DNA from: Geodermatophilus normandii
GTDB lineage: Bacteria; Actinomycetota; Actinomycetes; Mycobacteriales; Geodermatophilaceae
DNA length: 64,000 nucleotides
Direction: 5' to 3'
NCBI RefSeq assembly: GCF_003182485.1
Contig: NZ_QGTX01000001.1
Coordinates: 3,868,001-3,932,000 of the forward strand
This document shows, in pieces, positions 1 through 9,181 of this stretch (position 1 is its first letter; each line of letters begins with the position of its first letter). Below the pieces are notes generated by a model that was given only the letters and a program-made list of their open reading frames with translations, searched no databases and had not been told where the DNA came from. The translations under genes were made by a program, and so were the position numbers.

Positions 1-34
1 CGGGCGGACCCACGCCGGGCGGGAGAGCTCCCCC

Positions 35-631
35 TCAGGTGGTCCAGAGGGTGTGCACGGCGTGCGGGGCGAGCCGCTGGCGCCCCCCGAGGGCGGCCAA
101 CTCGATGACCACCGACACCGCCGTCACCACCGCGCCGAGCTCCTCGACCAGGGCCACCGCGGCCGCCAGCGTCCCGCCGGTGGCGAGGACGTCGTCCACC
201 AGGAGCACGCGCTGCCCGGGGCGCAGCGAGTCGGTGTGCATCTCGATGGTGGCGGTGCCGTACTCCAGCGCGTAGTCGGCGGCGATGCGCGCGCGGGGCA
301 GCTTGCCGGCCTTGCGGACCGGGACGACGCCCACGCCGGCGTGCAGCGCGACCGCCGCGGCCAGCAGGAACCCGCGGGCCTCCACCCCCACGACGACGTC
401 GAACCCGGGATCGCCGGACGGGCCGTCGTCGGCGTGCGCGACCGCCGCCGCGCGCGGGTCCTCCAGCGACGGCGCGGCCAGCCCCTCGACCATCCGGCGG
501 AACGCCGGGCCGTCGGCGAACACCGGCGTCAGGTCGCGGAACACGACGCCGGGCTCCGGGAAGTCCGGGACGTCGACGGCCAGGCCGGCGATGACCTCGT
601 CGAGGGGCGGCAGCGCCTCGGCGGTGCTCAC
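35..631 (-). CDS. apt: Adenine phosphoribosyltransferase
   Basis: Purine salvage enzyme that makes AMP from adenine and PRPP in the cytosol. The 198-residue protein has the type I phosphoribosyltransferase fold signals: a conserved VVGVEARGFLLAAAV stretch and the PRPP-binding loop VLLVDDVLATGGT at about residues 142-154. The GTG at 631 is chosen because it overlaps the TGA that ends the basic tail assigned to secF (GTGA), implying translational coupling. An upstream extension of the same frame only reads through secF. The family is usually 170-190 residues, so the length fits. apt follows secD-secF and precedes relA in many actinomycetes; relA would lie beyond the left edge. Confidence 0.93.
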   Translation of the reverse strand: MSTAEALPPLDEVIAGLAVDVPDFPEPGVVFRDLTPVFADGPAFRRMVEGLAAPSLEDPRAAAVAHADDGPSGDPGFDVVVGVEARGFLLAAAVALHAGVGVVPVRKAGKLPRARIAADYALEYGTATIEMHTDSLRPGQRVLLVDDVLATGGTLAAAVALVEELGAVVTAVSVVIELAALGGRQRLAPHAVHTLWTT

Positions 632-2012
632 CGGCGCTTCTTCCCCCCACCGGGCCGCTGCGGGCGGACACCCGGGCGCGGCGCGGCCGTGGCGCCCGCG
701 GGCGGCCGGCGTCGGGACCGACGGTGGCCGGGGACTCCACCACGACGTCGGCCCGCGCGGGGCCCAGTGACCCGGGGTCCCGCTCGGCGAGGGCCACCCC
801 GCCGCGCGCCGCCCCGCGGGCGCGGCGGGCGCTGGCGACCGGGCCGGCCGCGACACGGGCACCCTGGCGGGCCGCCGCCGACCGGCGGGCGAGCACCCGG
901 CGGCGGAGAGCGACCTGCTCGGGCTCGCGTTCCTTGAGGTCGGCGACGATCGGCGTGGCCAGGAAGATCGACGAGTAGGCGCCCGCCGCGAGCCCGACGA
1001 ACAGCACCAGCGCGAGGTCCTTGAGCGTGCCGACACCCAGCAGCCCGGCGCCGACGAACAGCAGGCCGGCCACCGGCAGCAGCGCGATGACCGAGGTGTT
1101 GATCGAGCGCATGAGGGTCTGGTTGACCGCCAGGTTGGCCGCCTCCCCCCAGGTCATCCGGGCGCCCGAGGACAGGCCGCGGGTGTTCTCGTCGACCTTG
1201 TCGAAGACCACGACGGTGTCGTAGAGCGAGAAGCCCAGGATGGTCAGCAGGCCGACCACCGTCGACGGCGTGACCTCGAAGCCGATCAGCGAGTAGACGC
1301 CGGCGGTCACGACGAGGTCGTGCACCAGCGCCGCGATGGCCCCGATCGCCATCTTCGGCTGGAACCGGATGGCCAGGAACAGCACGACGGCGACGAGGAA
1401 CACCACGAGCGCGATCAGCGCCTGGTCGGTGATGTCCTGACCCCACTCGGCGCTCACCGACTCGGGGCTGACCTGGTTCGCCTCGACACCGGCGGCGCCG
1501 GCGACCGCCTCGACGACGGCCCGCTCGCCGTCGTTGTCCAGGCCGCCGGTGCGCAGCAGGATCTCGCCGCCGCCGACCACCTGGGCGGAGGCGACGTCGG
1601 CCCCGGCGTCGGTGGCGGCCTCGCGCACCTGCTCGAGCTGCTCGGCGGTACCGGGCAGCCGGAAGCTGTTGCCGCCGGCGAAGTCGATGCCGAAGTTGAA
1701 CCCGCGGAACACCATCGAGGCGATGCAGATCAGCACGACCACCGCGGTGACCTTGTAGATCAGCCGGCTGCGGCCCACGACGTCGAGGCCGGCCTCGCCG
1801 TTGTAGAGCCGGTGCGCCAGCGAGGACCGCCCCTGCCGGCGTGGCGAGGCGCCCTCGGCCGGCAGGTTCGCGTCGGCGAGCGCGGTGTCGTCGGCGGCGG
1901 CGGCCGCGTCCTCGGCGGCGTCGGCGTCGAGGGCACGCGCCTCGTCGGCCTCGGTGCCCACCGGCACCGGGGTCCCGGCCTCGTGCTCGGTGCCGTCCTG
2001 ACGGCCGGTCAT
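628..2012 (-). CDS. secF: Protein translocase subunit SecF (3' end apparently frameshifted)
   Basis: SecF is a membrane RND-type subunit that works with SecD and YajC to drive late protein export using the proton gradient. The ATG at 2012 overlaps the secD stop (ATGA). About 80 acidic, alanine-rich cytoplasmic residues precede the first membrane segment (about 83-103) and the FNFGIDFAGG motif. Typical SecF blocks follow, including GFSLYDTVVVFDKV, SINTS and ATPIVADLKEREP near 920-960. After that, this frame has no stop anywhere down to position 1. A basic tail typical of SecF (ending RPGGGKKRR) and a stop at 628 lie in the -1 frame, and that stop overlaps apt. I infer a one-base frameshift near 690-715, as a sequencing error or a real lesion. 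Identity is secure; the C-terminus is not. Confidence 0.85.
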
Positions 2013-3709
2013 GGCTGGCTCCTGTCCTGCGACGCGCGGGTGCCCGACCCGGCGCCGACCAGTTCGCGGTCGGCGGGCACGGAGGGCGCGGCCGAGCGGC
2101 GGGTCCGGTCGACCCGGCCCAGGCCGGAGAACCGGCTGGTGCCGAAGCTGCGGAACCGGGCGAGCACGGCCATCAGCGGGTGGGTGAAGAGGAAGACGAC
2201 GACGAGGTCGAGAACGGTGGACAGGCCCAGGGTGAACGCGAAGCCCTTCACGTCGCCGATGGCCAGCCAGTACAGGATCGCCGCGGCGAGGAAGCTGACC
2301 GCGTCGGCCGACAGGATCGTGCGGCGGGCGCGGACCCAGGCCCGCGGCACCGCCGAGCGCAGCGTCCGGCCCTCGCGGATCTCGTCCTTGAGCCGTTCGA
2401 AGTAGACGACGAACGAGTCCGCCGTGATGCCGATCGACACGATGAACCCTGCGATGCCGGCGAGGCTCAGCGTGAAGCCGATCTCGCGGCCCAGCAGCAC
2501 CAGGCTGGCGTAGACCACGACCGCCGACAGCAGCAGGCTGACGATCATCACCAGGCCGAGCAGCCGGTAGTAGAGCAGCGCGTAGACGAAGACCAGCGCG
2601 ATGCCGATGGCGCCGGCGATGAGACCCGCCCGCAGCTGCTCGGCGCCGAGCTCGGTGGAGATCGACTGCGCGGTCGCCTGCTCGAAGGTCAACGGCAGCG
2701 CGCCGTAGCGCAGCTGGTTGGCCAGCTCCTCGGCGCCGGCCTGGTCGAACGAGCCGGTGATCGTCGTCTGGCCGTTGATGGCGCCCTGGATGGTGGGCGC
2801 GGAGACCACCCGGCCGTCGAGGGTGAAGGCGACGTTGCTGCCGACGTTGGCGGCGGTGTACTCCGCCCACGTCGTGCGGCCCTCGGAGTCGAAGTCCAGC
2901 AGGACGACCCACTCACCGGTGGTCTGCTGCGTGCCGGCGCTGGCGTCGGCGATCTGGGTGCCCTCGATGATCGTCGGGCCGAGCAGGTACTTGACCGAGC
3001 CGTCCTCGCTGCAGGCGGCGACGAAGTCGTCGGGACGGGCGACCTCGGTCGTGGTGTCCGCGGCGTCGCAGGTGAGCGTCGCGTACCGCGCGGCCGCCTC
3101 CTCCTGCGTCACGGCGGGCCGGTCGGTGTCCAGCGCCGGGTCGCTCACCGCGCCGTCGCTGGGGGTGGCCGCATCCGTCGCGGTCGCGCTCTCGGTGGCG
3201 GCGTCGGTGGGCGTGGCGGCGTCGGTGGGCGTGGCGGCGTCGGTGGTCGTGGCGGCGTCGGTCGGCGTGGCGGAGTCCGTGGGCGTCGCCCCGTCGGTCG
3301 GCGTCGCGCTGTCGGTGGCCTCCGCGGGCGCGGCCGGCTCGGGGCCGGTGACGACCGGACGGAACCGCAGCTGCGCGGTCTGGCCGAGCTCGCGCGCCTG
3401 GTCGCCGTCGTCACCGGGAACCGAGATGACGATGTTGGCGTCGCCCTCGGTGACCACCTCGGCCTCGGCGACGCCCAGGCCGTTGACCCGCTGCTCGATG
3501 ATCTGGCGGGCCAGCTCGAGGTCCTCGGGTGCCGGCGCCTGCCCGTCGGGGGTGCGGGCGGTCAGCGTGACCGTCGTCCCGCCGCGCAGGTCCAGGCCGA
3601 GCTGGGGCGTGCGGTCGGTGCCGGTGAAGAAGATCAGGCCGTACATGACGGCGATGATCAGGACCAGCGCGCCGAAGTACCGGCGGGCGGGCAGGGCGCG
3701 GTTGGCCAC
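2009..3709 (-). CDS. secD: Protein translocase subunit SecD
   Basis: Partner of SecF and YajC in the Sec-accessory export complex. The 566-residue protein has one N-terminal membrane segment (ALVLIIAVMYGLIFF), the LGLDLRGGTTVTL motif, a large extracytoplasmic domain, then five C-terminal membrane segments with SIGITADSFVVYFERLKDE. GTG at 3709 is chosen: GGAGG lies 4 bases before it and it avoids overlapping yajC, which a start at 3748 would do. The extracytoplasmic domain contains a low-complexity insert rich in T, P, D and A at about residues 126-180, encoded by 18-bp tandem repeats. The gene is transcribed after yajC and before secF. Confidence 0.93.
   Translation of the reverse strand: MANRALPARRYFGALVLIIAVMYGLIFFTGTDRTPQLGLDLRGGTTVTLTARTPDGQAPAPEDLELARQIIEQRVNGLGVAEAEVVTEGDANIVISVPGDDGDQARELGQTAQLRFRPVVTGPEPAAPAEATDSATPTDGATPTDSATPTDAATTTDAATPTDAATPTDAATESATATDAATPSDGAVSDPALDTDRPAVTQEEAAARYATLTCDAADTTTEVARPDDFVAACSEDGSVKYLLGPTIIEGTQIADASAGTQQTTGEWVVLLDFDSEGRTTWAEYTAANVGSNVAFTLDGRVVSAPTIQGAINGQTTITGSFDQAGAEELANQLRYGALPLTFEQATAQSISTELGAEQLRAGLIAGAIGIALVFVYALLYYRLLGLVMIVSLLLSAVVVYASLVLLGREIGFTLSLAGIAGFIVSIGITADSFVVYFERLKDEIREGRTLRSAVPRAWVRARRTILSADAVSFLAAAILYWLAIGDVKGFAFTLGLSTVLDLVVVFLFTHPLMAVLARFRSFGTSRFSGLGRVDRTRRSAAPSVPADRELVGAGSGTRASQDRSQP
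3181..3325. repeat. 18-bp tandem repeat inside secD
   Basis: About six imperfect 18-bp units (consensus gcggcgtcggtgggcgtg on the plus strand) lie inside secD. They encode a PTDAAT-like hexapeptide series in the extracytoplasmic domain. The reading frame is kept throughout. Such arrays can change copy number by slippage without breaking the frame. Confidence 0.85.
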
Positions 3710-3719
3710 GGGTCCTCCG

Positions 3720-4085
3720 TCAGAGGGTCTTGCCGGACGGGCCGTCACCGGGACGGTCGTCCCGGACGGAGGGCTCGTCCACGGTGGGGTCGACCACGGT
3801 CTCCCCCGTCACCACGGGGCCGGGCACCTCGCCGGCCGGCGGGCGCACCTGGATGACCGCCTGCCGCGCGTAGGTGACGACGACGCCGGGCGCGATCTCG
3901 ACCTGGATGGTGGCCGGGTCGCTCAGTCCGGCCACCGTGCCGTACACGCCGCCGGCCATGGTGACCGGCACGCCGATCGCCAGCGCCGACTGCGTCTGGG
4001 TCTGCTGGCGCTTGCGCGCCCGCGCCGGCAGCACGATGAGCGCCACGAACGCCAGGGCGAGCAGGAGCAGGGGGAACAGTTCCAC
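3720..4085 (-). CDS. yajC: Preprotein translocase subunit YajC
   Basis: Small single-pass membrane protein that associates with SecD and SecF. The 121 residues begin with a hydrophobic segment (LFPLLLLALAFVALIVLP), then the basic RARKRQQTQ stretch and the conserved IGVPVTMAGGVYGTV core of the YajC family. The acidic C-terminal tail is longer than in E. coli, as is common in actinomycetes. Start is the GTG at 4085, and 10 bases separate its stop from the secD start. It heads the yajC-secD-secF-apt cluster. The 173-bp gap to ruvB should contain its promoter, but I found no confident -10/-35 pair. Confidence 0.9.
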   Translation of the reverse strand: MELFPLLLLALAFVALIVLPARARKRQQTQTQSALAIGVPVTMAGGVYGTVAGLSDPATIQVEIAPGVVVTYARQAVIQVRPPAGEVPGPVVTGETVVDPTVDEPSVRDDRPGDGPSGKTL

Positions 4086-4258
4086 GACGGGAGTGCCTCT
4101 CTACCGCGCAGGCTGCACGCGGTCGGTGCGGCCCGGGTCGGGACCGCTCGGGTACGTCGGTCGTGGCGCGCGGACACCGGCCCACGCCGACACGGGATCC
4201 GCGCGGCCGGGACCGGTCGGCCCGGGAGGGGCCGAGTTGCGCGCCAGCGCCGATGAGT

Positions 4259-5383
4259 CTAGGCGTCGAAGAGCGGTTCCGACGACGCCCCCGGGTCACG
4301 CGGGACGGCTGTGACACCACCGAGGGGGATCCCGCCGCGCGGCACCGGGTGGCCGAGGTGCCGCCAGGCCGCCTCGGTGGCCACCCGCCCGCGCGGGGTG
4401 CGGGCGAGCAGGCCGGCGCGCACGAGGAAGGGCTCGCACACCTCCTCCACGGTGCTCGGCTCCTCCCCCACCGCGACGGCGAGCGTGGACACACCCACCG
4501 GCCCGCCGGAGAAGCGCACGACCAGGGCCTCGAGGACCGCCCGGTCCAGGCGGTCCAGTCCGAGGTCGTCGACGTCGTAGAGCGCGAGGGCGGCCCGGGC
4601 GACCGCGCGGGTCACCCGGCCGTCGGCCTCCACCTCGGCGTAGTCGCGGACCCGGCGCAGCAGCCGGTTGGCGATGCGCGGTGTCCCCCGCGAGCGGCCG
4701 GCGATCTCCGCCGAGCCGTCGTCGGTGAGCTCGACCCCGAGCAGCTCGGCGCTGCGCGCCAGGACCAGCTGCAGCTCGGCGGGCTCGTAGAACTCCATCT
4801 GCCCGACGAAGCCGAAGCGGTCGCGCAGCGGCCCGGTGAGCAGGCCGGCCCGGGTGGTCGCCCCGACGAGGGTGAACGGGCTGATCTCCAGCGGGATGGC
4901 GGTGGCACCGGGCCCCTTGCCGACGACGACGTCGACGCGGAAGTCCTCCATCGCCATGTACAGCAGTTCCTCGGCGGGCCGGGCGATGCGGTGGATCTCG
5001 TCGATGAACAGCACGTCGCCGGGACCGAGGTTGGACAGCATCGCCGCGAGGTCGCCGGAGCGCTCGATCGCCGGGCCGCTGGTGATCTTCACCGAGGTGC
5101 CGAGCTCCGAGCCGATGATGAGGGCGAGGCTCGTCTTGCCGAGCCCGGGCGGGCCGGACAGCAGCACGTGGTCCGGCGGCCGGCCCCGGCGCTTCGCGCC
5201 CTCGAGGACCAGCGCGAGCTGGCGGGCCACCTTGGGCTGGCCGATGAAGTCGTGCAGCGAGTGGGGCCGCAGCGCCGACTCGACGACCCGCTCCTCGTCC
5301 CCGGCCTGCGGCGAGACGCCGAAGTCCCGGCTGATGCCGGACTCCAGCTCCCCGGTCAGGGACCGGTCGAACGGGGCGCTCAC
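4259..5383 (-). CDS. ruvB: Holliday junction branch migration ATPase RuvB
   Basis: Hexameric AAA+ motor that drives branch migration of Holliday junctions with RuvA. The 374-residue protein has Walker [10 protein letters not shown] (about 77-85), Walker B LFIDEIH (125-131), the sensor stretch GATTRAG and a C-terminal winged-helix domain. GTG at 5383 overlaps the ruvA stop (GTGA), which fixes the start; longer versions of the frame run into ruvA. The N-terminus [14 protein letters not shown] includes the short extension common in this group. Last gene of ruvC-ruvA-ruvB and expected to share their SOS control. Confidence 0.96.
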   Translation of the reverse strand: MSAPFDRSLTGELESGISRDFGVSPQAGDEERVVESALRPHSLHDFIGQPKVARQLALVLEGAKRRGRPPDHVLLSGPPGLGKTSLALIIGSELGTSVKITSGPAIERSGDLAAMLSNLGPGDVLFIDEIHRIARPAEELLYMAMEDFRVDVVVGKGPGATAIPLEISPFTLVGATTRAGLLTGPLRDRFGFVGQMEFYEPAELQLVLARSAELLGVELTDDGSAEIAGRSRGTPRIANRLLRRVRDYAEVEADGRVTRAVARAALALYDVDDLGLDRLDRAVLEALVVRFSGGPVGVSTLAVAVGEEPSTVEEVCEPFLVRAGLLARTPRGRVATEAAWRHLGHPVPRGGIPLGGVTAVPRDPGASSEPLFDA

Positions 5384-6018
5384 GACCGGCCCAGCAGCTG
5401 CAGCGCCTGGCGCAGGAGCGCGGCGACGTCGACCCGGCCGGTACCGGCGAGCTGCTCGTCGGCGACCGGCGCCAGCGCGGCGAGCGCGGTGTCGGCCTCG
5501 CGGGTGGACCAGCCGAGCCCGACCAGCGCGGAGGACAGCTGGTCGCGCCAGGGCGCCACGGCGGTGATCGGCGCGGCGCCGGCGGCCGGCGGGCCGTCGA
5601 GCTGCGTGTCGGCGGTGGTGGTGCCCAGCCGGTCGCGCAGCTCGAGGATCAGCCGCTCGGCGCCCTTCTTGCCGATGCCGGGCACCTGCATGAGCGCCTT
5701 GACGTCGGCCATCGAGACCGCGCGCCGGACCTCCCGGGGCGGGTGGATGGCCAGCACCGCCTGCGCCAGCCGCGGGCCGACGCCGTTGGCGGTCTGCAGC
5801 AGCTCGAACAGCTGCCGCTCGTCGTCGTCGGCGAAGCCGTAGAGGGTCAGGGAGTCCTCGCGCACGACCAGGCTGGTGGCCAGGCGGGCGTCCTCCCCCA
5901 CCGCGAGCCGGGCGATGGTGCCCGGGGTGCACTGCACCGCCAGGCCGATGCCGCCGACCTCGACGACCGCGCCGTCGGGCGAGACGGCCGCCACGCGGCC
6001 GCTGACCGAGGCGATCAC
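5380..6018 (-). CDS. ruvA: Holliday junction DNA helicase subunit RuvA
   Basis: Tetrameric Holliday-junction binding protein that loads RuvB. The 212 residues show an N-terminal OB-like domain ([13 protein letters not shown]), two helix-hairpin-helix motifs ([15 protein letters not shown] and [16 protein letters not shown]), and a C-terminal domain after an alanine/proline linker that contacts RuvB. GTG at 6018 overlaps the ruvC stop (GTGA). Middle gene of the ruvC-ruvA-ruvB operon. Confidence 0.96.
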   Translation of the reverse strand: MIASVSGRVAAVSPDGAVVEVGGIGLAVQCTPGTIARLAVGEDARLATSLVVREDSLTLYGFADDDERQLFELLQTANGVGPRLAQAVLAIHPPREVRRAVSMADVKALMQVPGIGKKGAERLILELRDRLGTTTADTQLDGPPAAGAAPITAVAPWRDQLSSALVGLGWSTREADTALAALAPVADEQLAGTGRVDVAALLRQALQLLGRS

Positions 6019-6581
6019 CGCGACACCCCCTGCCAGCGCGGCAGCGTCCGCTGCACCACCGGCGCGCCGATGCCGCCGGCGATGGCGGCGACCCTCAGCC
6101 GCTGCTGCGCCGGGCCCCGCCACACGTGGCAGACGGCCAGCGCGAGGGCGTCGGCGGCGTCGGCCGGCTTGGGGGCCGACGCCAGGCCCAGCACCCGGGT
6201 GACCATGAGGGTGACCTGCTCCTTGTCCGCGCGGCCGTTGCCGGAGATGGCCGCCTTGACCTCGCTGGGCGTGTGCCAGGCGACCGGGCGGTCGGCCTGC
6301 GCCGCTGCCAGTGCCGCGACCCCGGCCGCCTGCGCGGTGCCGGTGGCGGTGCCCTTGTTGTTCTGGGTGAACACCCGCTCGATGGCCACGACGTCGGGCC
6401 GGTGCTCGCGCAGCAGCGCGGTCACCTGCGTGTGCAGCTCCAGCAGCCGCAGCTCCAGGTCCAGCTCCGCGGAGCTGCGGATCACGCCCACCCCGACGGC
6501 GGCCGGGCGCGCGCCGGGACGGCCGTCGACGACCCCCCAGCCGCACCGGGTCAGCCCCGGGTCGATGCCGAGCACCCGCAT
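6015..6581 (-). CDS. ruvC: Crossover junction endodeoxyribonuclease RuvC
   Basis: Resolves Holliday junctions by symmetric cleavage. The 188-residue protein carries the RNase H-fold catalytic acids: D7 in LGIDPG, E68 in VAIERVF and the D141/D144 pair in [10 protein letters not shown]. The ATG at 6581 is chosen because a purine-rich GGGGGAGC site precedes it by a few bases and the catalytic motif then starts at residue 4; the upstream ATG at 6599 lies inside a LexA box. First gene of ruvC-ruvA-ruvB. Its promoter has a near-perfect actinobacterial SOS box, so DNA damage should induce the operon. Confidence 0.96.
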   Translation of the reverse strand: MRVLGIDPGLTRCGWGVVDGRPGARPAAVGVGVIRSSAELDLELRLLELHTQVTALLREHRPDVVAIERVFTQNNKGTATGTAQAAGVAALAAAQADRPVAWHTPSEVKAAISGNGRADKEQVTLMVTRVLGLASAPKPADAADALALAVCHVWRGPAQQRLRVAAIAGGIGAPVVQRTLPRWQGVSR

Positions 6582-6598
6582 GCCCGCTCCCCCTCTCA

Positions 6599-6614
6599 CC
6601 GAACGCGTGTTCGA
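6599..6614 (-). promoter_or_regulatory. LexA (SOS) box upstream of ruvC
   Basis: On the minus strand this 16-mer reads TCGAACACGCGTTCGG. It matches the actinobacterial LexA consensus TCGAAC-N4-GTTCGA at 11 of its 12 fixed positions. It ends 17 bases before the ruvC ATG and covers the predicted transcription start below a TACCGT -10 element, so bound LexA would block initiation. Confidence 0.85.
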
Positions 6615-6619
6615 CGGTC

Positions 6620-6625
6620 ACGGTA
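6620..6625 (-). promoter_or_regulatory. -10 element of ruvC
   Basis: TACCGT on the minus strand fits the actinobacterial TAnnnT -10 pattern and sits just upstream of the LexA box. No clear -35 was seen. Confidence 0.45.
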
Positions 6626-6670
6626 ACCGTCCCCGACGACGGCGCGGGAACGCAACACGCCGCCCTCGGC

Positions 6671-7582
6671 TCAGCCCACACCGATGGCGATCAGCGGTCC
6701 GGCCGCGGGGTCCAGCCAGCGCAGCAGCGTCTGCAGGCGCCCGCGCTCGAGCGCGACGCAGCCCGCGGTCGGGGCGCCGTCGCTGACGTGCAGGAAGAAC
6801 GCCGACCCGGCGCCCGGGATCCCGGCCGGGTTGTAGCCGATCACCACGGCGTGGTCGTAGACCGCGCCGGCCGCGAGCAGGTTCTCCCCGGCGCCCTCGT
6901 CGAACGGGCAGGTCCCGGGGGCGCAGCGGGCGTGCTGGTCGTACAGCGGGCTGGCGACGTCGGAGACCCACCAGTCCTGCTCGTCGACCTGCCGGTAGGG
7001 CAGCCCGCTGCCGGGGTCGGGCGCGCGGCCGAACGCCTCGGGGAGCGGGAAGGTGCCGGCCGGCGTGCGGGTGGCGCCCTCGCGGGCCGCCCCGACGCCG
7101 GACGCGCCGACCCGGGCCGGCCAGGGGCCGTGTACCACCGTCCAGCCGCCGGGGCCCAGCTCCCACCCGGTCAGCTCCGCCGTCGTGGCCCCGGACGAGG
7201 CGGCCACCACGGTGACGACCTGCGTCGAGCCGCCGGCCGCCACGTCCAGCGGCAGGGCCACGGCCCGCGGCCCCGGCCCGGGCTGCTCGGGGGCGGCCAC
7301 GACCGGCTCGGGCACCGGCGCCGACGCCGGCGACGGCACCGGGTCGGCCGCCGGCCCGGGAGCGGGCACGGCGGTCGTCGGTGCGGCGGTCGCCCGGGGC
7401 ACCTGGCCGACCGCGGGCCGCCGGCCGACGGGGTCGCCCTCGGCGGCCGGGACGCCCGCGACCACCGCGGCAGGGACCGTGGCCGCCGCCCCGGGGGTGG
7501 GCGGCGCGAGGACGCCCAGCACGCCGGCGGTCAGCAGCAGGGCGACGCCCGCGCGCGCCACGCGCGTCCACGCTCCGGCCAC
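6671..7582 (-). CDS. Secreted L,D-transpeptidase (YkuD) family protein
   Basis: Probably forms or edits 3-3 peptidoglycan crosslinks, or attaches partners to the wall. The 303 residues begin with a signal peptide (VALLLTAGVLGVLAPP), then a long A/P/V-rich linker to about residue 100. A C-terminal YkuD-like catalytic domain ends with H265 and the nucleophile C275 in HVSDGAPTAGCVAL, the family signature H...S-x-G-C. An unusual CAPGTC pair lies before the active site. It stands alone between ruvC and yebC, both on the same strand. The GTG at 7582 has a weak purine-rich site. The catalytic motif makes the family call firm; the substrate is unknown. Confidence 0.82.
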   Translation of the reverse strand: MAGAWTRVARAGVALLLTAGVLGVLAPPTPGAAATVPAAVVAGVPAAEGDPVGRRPAVGQVPRATAAPTTAVPAPGPAADPVPSPASAPVPEPVVAAPEQPGPGPRAVALPLDVAAGGSTQVVTVVAASSGATTAELTGWELGPGGWTVVHGPWPARVGASGVGAAREGATRTPAGTFPLPEAFGRAPDPGSGLPYRQVDEQDWWVSDVASPLYDQHARCAPGTCPFDEGAGENLLAAGAVYDHAVVIGYNPAGIPGAGSAFFLHVSDGAPTAGCVALERGRLQTLLRWLDPAAGPLIAIGVG

Positions 7583-7660
7583 CCGCCCATGCTGGGACCT
7601 GGGGGCCGGATCGGGCCGCTACCGCCGGGGTGTCCGGGACCGGTGGGGCGCCCGTGGCGA

Positions 7661-8413
<753 letters not shown>

Positions 8414-8527
8414 AGTGCTCCTCCGGGTCGGGGGCGCCGGCACCGGCGCCACTGGGGACTGCCACCGCCCCGCCGACCGCGCACCGCACGATCCCCACGA
8501 TCGGCTCGTGGGCCCGGGTGTCCCCGG

Positions 8528-8572
8528 TCAGCTCGGGGTGGAGCTGGTGGCCACGACGTCGCCCTGGCGCAC
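8528..8572 (-). CDS. Candidate 14-residue leaderless ORF in the yebC leader
   Basis: A TAGGAT -10 element (8580-8585, minus strand) is followed after exactly 7 bases by GTG. This is the same geometry as several real leaderless genes in this window. The frame encodes MRQGDVVATSSTPS and stops at 8528, 114 bases before the yebC GTG. It may be a translated leader peptide, or simply mark the yebC transcription start. No homology can be judged at this length. Confidence 0.3.
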   Translation of the reverse strand: MRQGDVVATSSTPS

Positions 8573-8579
8573 CGCGACG

Positions 8580-8585
8580 ATCCTA
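8580..8585 (-). promoter_or_regulatory. -10 element of yebC transcript
   Basis: TAGGAT on the minus strand, within the 214-bp gap between the LemA-like gene and yebC. The predicted transcription start is 7 bases downstream at a GTG codon. Confidence 0.45.
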
Positions 8586-8627
8586 CCGTCGGCCGGTTCG
8601 TGTCCGGCCCGCCCGAGACCGATCCGC

Positions 8628-9167
8628 TCAGGCGCGCGGGACCCCGGCCCCCAGCGGGACAGCGTCCAGGCCGTCCTCGACGTCGAAGAAGCGCGGCAGC
8701 GGGCGGTCGGCGTGCAGCCGCAGCAGGCGGGGCAGCCGGCGCTGACGCAGCAGCGCGGTGTCGCGGACGGCGTCGTTGTAGAAGCGCCGGGCCAGGCCCA
8801 TGCGGGCGTCGGCCTCGGCCAGGTCGGCCAGCAGCGCCCGGGGCACCCCCGGCACGTCCCGGGGCAGCGCGCGGAGCTCCCGGCCGAGGGCGTTCTCCGC
8901 CAGCTCCCGGTCGCCGGCCGGCGTCTCGCGGGCCTCGTACGCGGCGGTCTTCAGCCGGCTCGCGCGGTCCTCACCCAGGGCGGCGCTGTACACCGACGCG
9001 AGGTCCTCGGCGAGCGCGGCGCGGTGCCGGAGCCGGTGGTCGAGCACCGCCCGGGCCCGCGCGACGCGGGCCTCCAGCCGGCGCAGCCGGGTGAGCGTCC
9101 AGGCGGTCCAGGCCGCGAGCAGGAGCACGGCGACGCCCACGACCAGCACCAGGGCGTCGGGCGTCAC
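8628..9167 (-). CDS. LemA family membrane-anchored protein
   Basis: The 179 residues start with one membrane helix (ALVLVVGVAVLLLAAWTAW), then a charged helical bundle. The C-terminal ARRFYNDAVRD-x-RLPRLLRL...PLPRFFDVED resembles the LemA signature, in which a YNDAV stretch precedes a short F-rich end. LemA proteins have an outside-facing helical domain of unknown function. Start is the GTG at 9167, eight bases after a TAGCGT element that shares bases with the pimA stop codon. It sits between yebC and pimA, where mycobacteria carry a different membrane protein (Rv2609c). Confidence 0.7.
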   Translation of the reverse strand: MTPDALVLVVGVAVLLLAAWTAWTLTRLRRLEARVARARAVLDHRLRHRAALAEDLASVYSAALGEDRASRLKTAAYEARETPAGDRELAENALGRELRALPRDVPGVPRALLADLAEADARMGLARRFYNDAVRDTALLRQRRLPRLLRLHADRPLPRFFDVEDGLDAVPLGAGVPRA

Positions 9168-9175
9168 GACCGGTC

Positions 9176-9181
9176 ACGCTA
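9176..9181 (-). promoter_or_regulatory. -10 element of the LemA-like gene
   Basis: TAGCGT on the minus strand, 8 bases before the GTG at 9167. Its TAG is also the stop codon of pimA. Confidence 0.4.

Noticed and set aside
1-34. Possible end of relA at the left edge
   Set aside because: relA is expected next to apt by gene order, but 34 bases show nothing to support it.
3181-3325. CRISPR-like or non-coding repeat array
   Set aside because: 18-bp units are contiguous, in frame and inside secD.
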